From Brucella pituitosa (GTDB taxonomy: Bacteria > Pseudomonadota > Alphaproteobacteria > Rhizobiales > Rhizobiaceae): a DNA stretch of 64,000 bases. The position numbers were made by a program, and so were the translations under genes. The stretch lies in the NCBI RefSeq assembly GCF_003049685.1, contig NZ_PYSY02000003.1:62001-126000 (forward strand), written 5' to 3'. Within the stretch, counting starts at the first letter, position 1. Each line of letters starts with the position of its first letter. Positions 27,390 to 35,622 of the stretch are shown piece by piece. The notes under the pieces were generated by a model that saw nothing but the letters and a program-made list of their open reading frames with translations, was not told the origin of the DNA and made no database searches.

Positions 27390-28556
27390 ATGGACATTGC
27401 CACCATCCTGATCATCAATTCACTGCTTGCAACTTGCTCCATTCGCGAAACAGCACGCCAGGAAGACCGCGCTCCATCCACAGTCAGCGCAGCACTGGAG
27501 CGAATGGAAAACGCACTTGCGGTACCGCTCATGCGGCGGGAGGGGGCAGTCCTCAGTCTCACTCTGGAAGCACAAAAGCGCCGCAGACTGTTTGACGAAA
27601 CAGCCCAGCTTGGCCGCCAATTGCAATCAATCGGCGGCGTCACCAATAGTCGCGCAGCCATTTCTCTCACCGCTCTCACTCGCTTTTCTGTTGCAGCCCA
27701 AGCGGGCAGCATCCGTGCCGCAGCCAAAAGCCTCGGTATGGGGCAGCCACAGTTGACCCGTCAGCTGTCCGAACTGGAGCGTAACCTTAGCTGCTGTTTG
27801 TTTGAACGAACGCGGTCTGGCGTCAGCTGCACTGAGACCGGAGAGAAAATGCTCACTCTTGTTGAGGGAATTATAAGCAATTGGGAGGAATTGTCTCATG
27901 CATCCTCCGATCGCTTCCGGTACAATCTTGCGACATGCCGGGTCGGTTCCGTTATGCCACTTGGCCATGAAAGCAATATTGCCCAGATACTCGCCAATCT
28001 GACTGCCGGATGGGAAAAACTCTATCCGCGCCAACCTCTGTCAATCTCGGCCAACACAGCTGAAGAACTGATCTCCGGCCTTAAAAGCCGCCGCTATGAT
28101 GCAATTCTCATAGACCATGACGACTTTTCCAAAGATTTTGATGGCCGCGTCGTATCCGATGCGCCGCTCGCACTGATTGGCGATCATCGGGTCATGGCAG
28201 AGCTCAATGGCGATATGGCTGCATTTTTACAGAAGCATCGTCTGGCACTCCCCAGCGCCAAGAGCGGTATCCGACAACACGCAATGCTTTATTTGGAAAG
28301 CATACTTGGCCAAGTAGGGTCGTCCAAACTGCGCTTAATAGAAATGGACTCAATTCCCGTGATCATCAATCTGGTCACTCGTCATGGCTACCTTTCGATA
28401 TTGCCTGAACCCGTCGTTGCACGTCTCCCATTTCCGATTACGCAATATCCGCTTGGACAAGAACACCGGCAGATACTTTCATTTGTCTGGCGACGGAACA
28501 CTTTCACACCAACGATGTTAAATGAGATGGTGTCACTGCTAACAGAGGACGATTAG
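27390..28556 (+). CDS. LysR-type transcriptional regulator with two N-terminal HTH segments
   Basis: A 388-residue regulator, longer than the usual 300. Two LysR-like helix-turn-helix stretches are seen in tandem: the first at about residues 1-55 (SIRETARQEDRAPSTVSAAL, RMENALAVPLMRR), the second at about 95-150 (FSVAAQAGSIRAAAKSLG, QPQLTRQLSELERNL, LFERTRSG). The substrate-binding-like domain follows. ATG 27390 with GGGG at 27379-27382 is preferred over GTG 27372. It sits between the two arms of the proposed ergothioneine locus and most likely controls both in response to the substrate or a breakdown product. Confidence 0.85.
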   Translation: MDIATILIINSLLATCSIRETARQEDRAPSTVSAALERMENALAVPLMRREGAVLSLTLEAQKRRRLFDETAQLGRQLQSIGGVTNSRAAISLTALTRFSVAAQAGSIRAAAKSLGMGQPQLTRQLSELERNLSCCLFERTRSGVSCTETGEKMLTLVEGIISNWEELSHASSDRFRYNLATCRVGSVMPLGHESNIAQILANLTAGWEKLYPRQPLSISANTAEELISGLKSRRYDAILIDHDDFSKDFDGRVVSDAPLALIGDHRVMAELNGDMAAFLQKHRLALPSAKSGIRQHAMLYLESILGQVGSSKLRLIEMDSIPVIINLVTRHGYLSILPEPVVARLPFPITQYPLGQEHRQILSFVWRRNTFTPTMLNEMVSLLTEDD

Positions 28557-28649
28557 TAGAATTTTATTTCTCGCGAGGACTGGTTTTCGACGCTTATAAA
28601 ACGTTACCGGGATGGCAGCGCTTGCTGAGGCATCCTTCGTTCGGAATCT

Positions 28650-28661
28650 GGGATATATCCC
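28650..28661. promoter_or_regulatory. Candidate operator palindrome
   Basis: GGGATATATCCC is a perfect 12-bp palindrome 64 bases before the start of the binding-protein gene at 28725. It resembles the 10-bp palindrome upstream of the lyase operon. A one-mismatch copy also occurs at 221-232 upstream of an unrelated gene, which weakens the case for specificity. Confidence 0.4.
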
Positions 28662-28724
28662 TTTCCGGTGTTTTAAATTAGCCTGAAACTCAAACAGCGT
28701 CTGACTGTGAGGGAGAACATAACT

Positions 28725-29639
28725 ATGAAGACATCGCTGAGGATGGTCGGCATATTGGCCGGCATGATAACTGCTGCCAGCTCTGCCCTGGCTGCCGACG
28801 TTGTTGTCGGCTCCAAAATCGACACGGAAGGCGGCGTGTTGGGAAATATTATTTCGCAGGTTCTTAAGGCCAACAACATTCCTGTTGTCGATAAGATCCA
28901 GCTTGGTGCAACGCCGATCGTGCGCGAAGCCATTACGCAAGGCCAGATTGATATCTATCCTGAATATACCGGCAATGCTGCTTTCTTCTTCAACAAGGGC
29001 GACTTGCCTGTATGGAACAAGGCCGTGGCAGGGTATGAAGAAGCCAAGAAGCTCGATTACGATGCCAACAAGATTGTCTGGCTGACGCCCGCCAATGCCA
29101 ACAATACATGGGCAATTGCTGTGCGCCGCGATGTAGCAGAAAAGAACAATCTGAAGTCTCTGACTGATTTCGGCAAATATGTGAGCGATGGCGGTGAGGT
29201 AAAGCTTGCAGCATCGTCAGAATTTGTAAGCTCGGCAACAGCCTTGCCCGCTTTCCAGACGGCGTATAGTTTCACCCTCAAGCCTGACCAGCTGATCACG
29301 CTTTCTGGTGGTGACACGGCAGCGACAATCGCTGCTGCTGCACAGCAGACCTCGGGCGCCAATGCGGCCATGGTCTATGGCACCGATGGCGGCATCGGAC
29401 CTGCGAATCTTGTGGTGCTGGAAGACGACAAGGGTGTGCAGCCGGTTTATCTGCCGACCCCAATTATTCGCGAAGCAGTGCTGAAGGAAAACCCACAAAT
29501 TGCCGAACTGCTAAAGCCGGTATTTGAGTCCTTCACTCTCGAAAGCCTTCAGGAACTCAACGGTCGCGTTCAGGTCGGTGGCGAGCCTGCAGCTGATGTT
29601 GCTCGCGAGTACCTGACCTCTAAAGGTTTCATCAAGTAA
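28725..29639 (+). CDS. Betaine-type ABC transporter substrate-binding protein (YehZ/OsmF/OpuBC-like)
   Basis: A 304-residue periplasmic binding protein. The signal peptide is about residues 1-23 (ends SSALAADV). The OpuAC/OpuBC-type fold follows: VVVGSKIDTEGGVLGNII, QGQIDIYPEYTGNA near residue 75, and a C-terminal LNGRVQVGGEPAADVAREYL. The family binds quaternary ammonium compounds. Ergothioneine is a betaine, and OpuBC-like EgtUV proteins carry it in Streptococcus pneumoniae and Helicobacter pylori, so this is the likely receptor. ATG 28725 gives a clean signal peptide; GAGGGA is about 11 bases upstream. A strong hairpin follows the gene. Confidence 0.88.
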   Translation: MKTSLRMVGILAGMITAASSALAADVVVGSKIDTEGGVLGNIISQVLKANNIPVVDKIQLGATPIVREAITQGQIDIYPEYTGNAAFFFNKGDLPVWNKAVAGYEEAKKLDYDANKIVWLTPANANNTWAIAVRRDVAEKNNLKSLTDFGKYVSDGGEVKLAASSEFVSSATALPAFQTAYSFTLKPDQLITLSGGDTAATIAAAAQQTSGANAAMVYGTDGGIGPANLVVLEDDKGVQPVYLPTPIIREAVLKENPQIAELLKPVFESFTLESLQELNGRVQVGGEPAADVAREYLTSKGFIK

Positions 29640-29646
29640 TCCCTTC

Positions 29647-29676
29647 CCCTGCCGGGCGTTCATCGCTCCGGCAGGG
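29647..29676 (+). other. Intercistronic hairpin after the binding-protein gene
   Basis: CCCTGCCGG at 29647-29655 pairs with CCGGCAGGG at 29668-29676 around a 12-base loop, followed by ATTCATTTCC. In binding-protein operons such stems partly end transcription or protect the upstream mRNA, giving more binding protein than permease. That role is inferred. Confidence 0.6.
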
Positions 29677-29763
29677 ATTCATTTCCTGATGGTTTGCTTT
29701 AGAGAGAGCGCTTCACACAATCGTCGTTAAAGCCAGCAGAACTCCCGGCGAACAGGACTTACC

Positions 29764-30951
29764 ATGCAAATAACCGCAGACCGTGCCGCCGCCTCTCCAT
29801 CACGTTTTGCCTTCGACAGGCTGGGGCTGGTTATTGCGCTCATCATCATTCTAGCGATGTTCATCCAGCCTTTTGCCCTCGTGCGCCCCAATCGTGTTGC
29901 GGCAACTGCACCAATCTATATCTGGAACGCATTGCCTTTGTTGCAGGCGCTTGTTCTAATAGCGCTGGCGCTTGGCACAGCACTCATCATGGCGCTACGT
30001 TCGAAGTCAGGTGTCCGGCTTGGAATTCTGGTTATCACCCTCATCATGCTGGCCATCTCCATTGGCTGGAGCGCAACCTATCTTACGCCAGCTGGCAATA
30101 ATTACGCACGTGTTTCGCCTGGCGGCAGCTTGTGGCTGATGGTCTTTGCTCTGGCACTTGCCATTGGTGACACGCTTGTGCGGCTACGCCTCAAGCCCCT
30201 GTCACGGTTGGTAGCACTTGGCATCTTCGTTCTGTTGCTCGGTGTGTTTCTCTATAGCGGTGTCTGGAACGATGTTTCTATTCTCAAGGAGTATGCTTCC
30301 CGCCGTAGCGCATTCAAAAGCGCACTAAGCACTCATGCTTTTCTGGCGATCGGCTCACTGATTGCCGCCTTCATCATTGCCACACCCATCGGCATCCTAA
30401 TCCATCGCGTTAAGCGCATCCGTGATGCGGTTCTGTCTTTTTTCAATGTGATCCAAACTATCCCATCCATGGCGCTATTTGGTGTGCTGATCGCCCCGCT
30501 TGCGTGGGTTGGCGCGAACCTGCCCGGCGCAAGCGCTCTCGGTATTGCCGGTATCGGTCCGGCACCCGCATTCATCGCGCTTGTTGCCTATGCACTTCTT
30601 CCCATCGTTTCGGCAACCGTTACCGGTCTCGATAATGTGTCGCCTTCCGTTGTGGACGCGGCCCGTGGTGTGGGTATGACGCGCCGCCAACGCCTGTTCT
30701 CGGTGGAATTGCCACTGGCTTTCCCGGTGGTCCTTACCGGTGTCCGCGTGGTTTTGGTGCAGAATATCGGCCTTGCGGTGATTGCAGGCCTCGTCGGCGG
30801 CGGCGGTCTTGGCATGTTCGTCTTTCAGGGGATTGCCCAGACAGCCACCGATCTGGTGCTGCTCGGCGCATTACCAACCGTTGCAATGGCCTTCGTCGCT
30901 GCCATCTTGCTAGACGCGCTGATTGAAATCAGCCGCGGCCATCAGAATTAG
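29764..30951 (+). CDS. ABC transporter permease (YehY-like)
   Basis: A 395-residue membrane protein. About five hydrophobic segments precede a binding-protein-dependent transport permease domain (about residues 195-390) containing the EAA-like loop (SPSVVDAARGVGMTRRQRLF, then VELPLAFPVVLTGVR). The extra N-terminal membrane half is typical of YehY-type permeases of the OpuC family. It is separated from the binding-protein gene by a hairpin and is followed 11 bases later by the ATPase gene. Confidence 0.87.
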   Translation: MQITADRAAASPSRFAFDRLGLVIALIIILAMFIQPFALVRPNRVAATAPIYIWNALPLLQALVLIALALGTALIMALRSKSGVRLGILVITLIMLAISIGWSATYLTPAGNNYARVSPGGSLWLMVFALALAIGDTLVRLRLKPLSRLVALGIFVLLLGVFLYSGVWNDVSILKEYASRRSAFKSALSTHAFLAIGSLIAAFIIATPIGILIHRVKRIRDAVLSFFNVIQTIPSMALFGVLIAPLAWVGANLPGASALGIAGIGPAPAFIALVAYALLPIVSATVTGLDNVSPSVVDAARGVGMTRRQRLFSVELPLAFPVVLTGVRVVLVQNIGLAVIAGLVGGGGLGMFVFQGIAQTATDLVLLGALPTVAMAFVAAILLDALIEISRGHQN

Positions 30952-30962
30952 GAGCCCGTGCT

Positions 30963-31901
30963 ATGATCGAGATTTCAAACATCACACGTATCTATGGTGC
31001 ACAGACGGCCGTCGACAACGTCTCATTGACTATTCAGGCAGGTGACGTGGCTGTCATCGTCGGCACATCCGGCTCCGGCAAGACAACGCTGATGCGCATG
31101 ATCAACCGTCTTGTCGAACCGAGCCATGGCGTGATCAAGATCGACGGCAGAGACAATCGCGAACTGCCATCTCATATTCTGCGCCGCGGTATCGGCTATG
31201 CCATTCAGGGTCACGGACTGTTTCCACACCGCACAATCGCCCAAAATATTGCAACTGTCCCTACTCTGCTCGGATGGGACAAGGCCAAAATCTCTGCTCG
31301 TGTCGATGAATTATTGTCGCTGTTTCATCTCGACCCGGCGATCTATCGTGATCGTATGCCGCATGAACTTTCAGGTGGTCAACAGCAACGCATCGGCGTC
31401 GCACGCGCGCTGGCATCCAATCCAGCCATCCTTTTGATGGATGAGCCATTCGGCGCGCTTGACCCAATCATCCGGGATAAAGCGCAGGAAGATCTGCTGG
31501 CCATCCAGAAGCATTATGGCACCACGATTGTTCTCGTGACCCACGACATGGAAGAAGCTATCCGGCTTGGTTCGCGCATCGCAGTAATGGATAAGGGTAA
31601 GCTACTGCAATATGCGACGCCGGAAGAAATTATCACGCAGCCCGCAACAGAATTTGTCCATGCGCTGCTCGGCGGAGGCAGCGACCGCGTATTCCGCCTG
31701 TTGTCGCTTGAAACAGTCGATGGTCTCATTGAACCGGGCCAAGCTGATGGTGAAGCAATATCTAGCGAGACGTCGCTGCGCGAAGCACTTGGCGCCAGCC
31801 TGTGGTCAGGCCGCCCTGCACTTCCCGTCAGCCGCAACGGCCAGATTGTTGGCCGCATCACCCGTACGGCAATTGAAGACCATGCCCGGAGGGTCGCATG
31901 A
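30963..31901 (+). CDS. ABC transporter ATP-binding protein (YehX/OpuCA-like)
   Basis: A 312-residue ATPase with Walker A GTSGSGKTTL (about residue 35), Q-loop AIQGHGLFPHRTIAQNI, signature LSGGQQQRIGVARAL and Walker B ILLMDEPFGALDP. The C-terminal extension after residue 235 has a single short CBS-like stretch (LPVSRNGQIVGRITRTAIED), shorter than the paired CBS domains of osmotically gated ProV/OpuCA. The gene end overlaps the next permease start by ATGA. Confidence 0.9.
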   Translation: MIEISNITRIYGAQTAVDNVSLTIQAGDVAVIVGTSGSGKTTLMRMINRLVEPSHGVIKIDGRDNRELPSHILRRGIGYAIQGHGLFPHRTIAQNIATVPTLLGWDKAKISARVDELLSLFHLDPAIYRDRMPHELSGGQQQRIGVARALASNPAILLMDEPFGALDPIIRDKAQEDLLAIQKHYGTTIVLVTHDMEEAIRLGSRIAVMDKGKLLQYATPEEIITQPATEFVHALLGGGSDRVFRLLSLETVDGLIEPGQADGEAISSETSLREALGASLWSGRPALPVSRNGQIVGRITRTAIEDHARRVA

Positions 31902-32632
31902 AACTGGGCACAGTTCTGAAAGCCGGACTGCTGGGAATTCTATGTATTTTCATTCTGAGGCCGGAGTGGTTTCAGAGCTGGTTAGCACCGTTCACCCGTA
32001 ACAATGCACCGGCGATCTACACGCAGAATTCGCTCTTGGCGCTGACTATCAACCATCTGGCACTGGTCGGTATCGCAACGCTGGCCGCGACTATCATTGC
32101 AGTAACACTTGGCATTTTGACCACCCGGCCAAGCGGACGCGAATTCCTGCCACTGTCGCGCGCCATCGCCAATATCGGCCAGACCTTTCCGCCTGTTGCC
32201 GTTCTGGCCATCGCAGTGCCAATCTTCGGCTTTGGTTCAGTTCCGGCTTTCATCGCTCTGCTGCTTTATGGCCTGCTACCTATTTTTGAGAACACGCTGA
32301 CCGGCCTCACCGAGCTTGAACCATCTGTTGTCGATGCAGGCCGCGGCATGGGCATGACCGACCGGCAATTATTATTCAATGTAGAACTGCCGCTCGCCCT
32401 ACCAGTGATTTTATCGGGCATACGCCTCGCAGCGATTATCTCACTCTCTACTGCGACCATTGGCTCGACTGTTGCGGCAAGCACGCTTGGCGAAGTCATC
32501 GTTGCAGGACTTCTATCCGGCAATACGGCATTCGTTCTGCAAGGTGGCTTCATCGTCGCAGCACTTGCGGTTCTGATCAATGCAGCCTTCGTTTATGCGG
32601 AGCAGAGGTTGAGAAACAGCGCTCCCCACTGA
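31898..32632 (+). CDS. ABC transporter permease (YehW-like)
   Basis: A 244-residue permease with about six membrane segments and the EAA loop (EPSVVDAGRGMGMTDRQLLF, then VELPLALPVILSGIR). It is the second permease of the betaine-type importer and the last gene of the transporter operon. Its start overlaps the ATPase stop by ATGA. Immediately after its stop begins a degraded autotransporter on the other strand. Confidence 0.88.
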   Translation: MKLGTVLKAGLLGILCIFILRPEWFQSWLAPFTRNNAPAIYTQNSLLALTINHLALVGIATLAATIIAVTLGILTTRPSGREFLPLSRAIANIGQTFPPVAVLAIAVPIFGFGSVPAFIALLLYGLLPIFENTLTGLTELEPSVVDAGRGMGMTDRQLLFNVELPLALPVILSGIRLAAIISLSTATIGSTVAASTLGEVIVAGLLSGNTAFVLQGGFIVAALAVLINAAFVYAEQRLRNSAPH

Positions 32633-33330
32633 AAGCGACGCATCGTAGAGGGATGTGTTGATGGAGCCCTCACCATGGACGGTGTATTTCTGGTCCGCCC
32701 AAGTCTTATAGTTGTCGGCATCGATGGGAACACCGGCCACATTGATCCGCGTGCCGCCGAGAAACTCCTGATAGACATTAGTGATGCCATAGACCGAACT
32801 GTTGGCTATATGGCCATCTTCGCCCGTCCAGTCATTGCGGTAGCCGGCAGCAAGACCGAAGCGTGCCGTCAGGCTGTCGTCGTCCTGCATATGTACGCGG
32901 TTGCCCCAGATGTCGTGAAAGGCACCCACATCAACTGCGCCTGTGGCGTCGCGACTAATGATCATCAATGGCGACACGCTGGCCCACCTCGGCACTCTAT
33001 GCATAACCGAAGGCCATCGCGCCATTGACCAGAGACGAATTCATGTCATCGGAAGACAGGTCTCCGTCGCACCGAGGCTCCAGGCACTGGTGTCGGTGTA
33101 ACCGTCACCCAAGAACGAGCTGGAATTGCCATGTGCCGTACCATATCGCCCGGTGATACCGACAACCAGTTTCCCGTTGGCATCCTCGTAGAACGAGTAC
33201 TTCCTTCGATTGAATCGACAAAACCACTCAGAGTTGAAATTCTAGGTGCGGCGATGGACAGCCGAGCATTCAACGAGATGCCGCGCTCAGCCATCATTTC
33301 CTGTGAATTACGCCGCTTCAGACTATAGCC
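32633..33330 (-). pseudogene. Autotransporter beta-domain remnant
   Basis: Broken frames on the minus strand match the beta-barrel end of the intact autotransporter at 41057. Matching blocks are DDDSLTARFGLAAGYRNDWTG against GDSLTARLGLAANYRNGWKG, SSVYGITNVYQEFLGGTRIN against TQVYGIANLYQELSGNSKIN, and YTVHGEGSINTSL against YAVYGEGSVSTSL. Upstream pieces (LVNGAMAFGYA, SAWSLGAT) lie in other frames, so there are several frameshifts and at least one deletion. No passenger domain is left. Confidence 0.78.
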
Positions 33331-33380
33331 AGAATGCTACTACCATCGTCATCATTGACGAATGAGTTTGCAATAAAGCT

Positions 33381-35501
33381 CTATTTCGACGCTTCCTTTT
33401 GCAAATCTGCCAAATTGCCAATGATAGCCGCCGCCTCATTTTGCAGAACATCTTTTGCACTTGTACGGGCTTTTTCGATGGCAATTTCAGCGCTCAAACT
33501 CCGCTCATTGGACTGTAGGCCATCATCCTGATCCGTGGCGACTTCATCTTTGTTCTCACCACGTGCCTTCAGGCGATTTGTTTCTGCCGAGATCTCATCA
33601 CGACGCTTGGCTTCGTTAAGAGATATGATTGTCTTTTCGCGCTGTGCCTTTAGGGCTGCAATATCTTCCACAAACCGTTGGAATTCCGGTTCACTCTTTA
33701 CTCGATTATCGTGCCGTTCCTGCAGCTGCGATATCGTAGCTGCCATATCGCCAAACGACTTGAACTTCGCAGCCTTCACCTCGCTCCAGGGCAGGGCATT
33801 ATCGAAACTCGATTCACCGGTGGTCTTGATATTAAATGTTCCAGGCAGGCTGATATCGGGTGTTACACCGCGTAATTGCGTTGTGCCGCCATTCACACGG
33901 AAAAACTGGGCAACCGTCAACTTCAATTCGCCGAATTTCGGTTCTGGATTCTGTACCACCTCATCAAGATTGATAACGGTCTGCACTGTTCCTTTGCCGA
34001 AACTAGGCTCACCAATAATGACACCCCGCCCATAATCCTGAACCGCCGCAGCAAAAATCTCGGAAGCTGATGCCGATCCACGATTTATGAGAACTCCGAG
34101 CGGTCCATTCCAGATCGGAGCCGGAAGGTCATCATTCTCTACTTTCACTTCGCCTTTTGCATTGCGTTGCTGAACCACAGGACCCTTGCCGACAAATAAG
34201 CCAGTAAGGTCGATGGCTTCGGTCAACGAACCACCGCCATTGTTGCGAAGATCAATGAGAATACCATCGACTTTGTCCTGCTTCAGTTCCGTTACGAGTT
34301 TAGCGACATCACGGCTGGCGCTTCGATAATCCTTGTCACCTTTTCGGCGTGCTTCAATATCCTCGTAAAACGCAGGTAGTGTGATTACGCCTATCTTTCG
34401 CGTGGTCGTTCCATCTTTTACCGACAGCACTGTCTTTTGGGCCGCTTGTTTTTCGAGACTGATCTTGTCGCGAACCAGACGAACGACGTGATGTGCACCA
34501 TCCGGTCCGGCATCCGCTGGCAAGATATCCAGACGCACAATCGACCCTTTGGCGCCGCGTATCAGTTGCACAACTTCATCAAGACGCAATCCAACGACTT
34601 CTTTTATCGGCCCGTCTTCGTCCTGACCGACACCAACAATACGATCCCCAACGGCAAGCTTGCCTGACGATTGAGCAGGACCACCAGCCACGAGTTCGCG
34701 GATAGTCGTGTAATCATCGCGTTCCTGCAAAACAGCGCCGATACCAACAAGGGACAGCTTCATAGCAATATCAAATTCTGCCGAAGCATTCGCACCAAAA
34801 TAGTCGGTATGAGGATCGATGGACGTCGTATAAGCAGCCATAAAGATCTGAAAAACGTCGTCAGCTTTCGACTTATAAGTCCGCGCGAGAGTGTTCTCAT
34901 AGCGCTTGCCCAGCGTCTCGCGAATTGTGGCATCGTCTTTGCCAGCCAATTTCAAACGTAGCCAATCGTTTTTGACGCGTTTGCGCCACAAGTCATTGCG
35001 CTCCGCATCCGACTGCGGCCAAACTGCTTTATCGCGAACAATCGGATAGTCTTCCTCGACACTGAAGTCGAACTTCTGATTGAGCAGACTGCGTGCATAA
35101 GTCATGCGGTCAACGACACGCTGCCCATAAATATTGAAAATGGCAAACGGGATGCTCAGGTCTTCCTGGTTGATGGCGTCATCGATTTCTTTGCTGCTGG
35201 TTTTGAAGCTATCAATATCCGACTGCAGGAAAATCAGCCGATCAGGATCAAGGGAATCGATATAGCGATTCATGATCTTGACGGACAGAGCATCGTCCAA
35301 GGGAACTGGCTTATAATGAAAGCGCGAAAGGAACTCTGCCGTCAAACGTGCTGCCTGAACCTGTTGCGGCAACGGCTTTAGTTCCGGCGGAGAACCTGCT
35401 TCAAAAGCGTTTGCGGGCGACGCAATAATTGCAAGGAAAAGGAAGAGAAAACCAAACTTCTTGCGTAACAACTTGCACCCCATTTTCTCGAAGCAGAACA
35501 T
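33381..35501 (-). CDS. prc: Carboxy-terminal (tail-specific) protease Prc, S41A family
   Basis: A 706-residue periplasmic protease. A signal peptide lies in the first 40 residues (FGFLFLFLAIIASPANAF). An N-terminal Prc domain follows, then a PDZ domain at about 245-325 (IREL, GDRIVGVGQ). The catalytic serine is in NRGSASASEIFAAAVQDYG and the lysine in PSFGKGTVQTV, the Ser/Lys dyad of S41 proteases. The C-terminal region is rich in Lys/Arg/Glu helices. It trims C-terminal tails of periplasmic proteins and affects envelope stability. ATG 35483 is an alternative start. Confidence 0.92.
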   Translation of the reverse strand: MFCFEKMGCKLLRKKFGFLFLFLAIIASPANAFEAGSPPELKPLPQQVQAARLTAEFLSRFHYKPVPLDDALSVKIMNRYIDSLDPDRLIFLQSDIDSFKTSSKEIDDAINQEDLSIPFAIFNIYGQRVVDRMTYARSLLNQKFDFSVEEDYPIVRDKAVWPQSDAERNDLWRKRVKNDWLRLKLAGKDDATIRETLGKRYENTLARTYKSKADDVFQIFMAAYTTSIDPHTDYFGANASAEFDIAMKLSLVGIGAVLQERDDYTTIRELVAGGPAQSSGKLAVGDRIVGVGQDEDGPIKEVVGLRLDEVVQLIRGAKGSIVRLDILPADAGPDGAHHVVRLVRDKISLEKQAAQKTVLSVKDGTTTRKIGVITLPAFYEDIEARRKGDKDYRSASRDVAKLVTELKQDKVDGILIDLRNNGGGSLTEAIDLTGLFVGKGPVVQQRNAKGEVKVENDDLPAPIWNGPLGVLINRGSASASEIFAAAVQDYGRGVIIGEPSFGKGTVQTVINLDEVVQNPEPKFGELKLTVAQFFRVNGGTTQLRGVTPDISLPGTFNIKTTGESSFDNALPWSEVKAAKFKSFGDMAATISQLQERHDNRVKSEPEFQRFVEDIAALKAQREKTIISLNEAKRRDEISAETNRLKARGENKDEVATDQDDGLQSNERSLSAEIAIEKARTSAKDVLQNEAAAIIGNLADLQKEASK

Positions 35502-35622
35502 TCAGACCACAATTTATGTGAAACAATTATGGTCTTTTAGCAACCATTCGTATTCTTATCGAGCACGGAGATCACGATCCGGGCCGAAACAGCACCAATC
35601 GTGTCGCCCGCATTTCTTTTCA

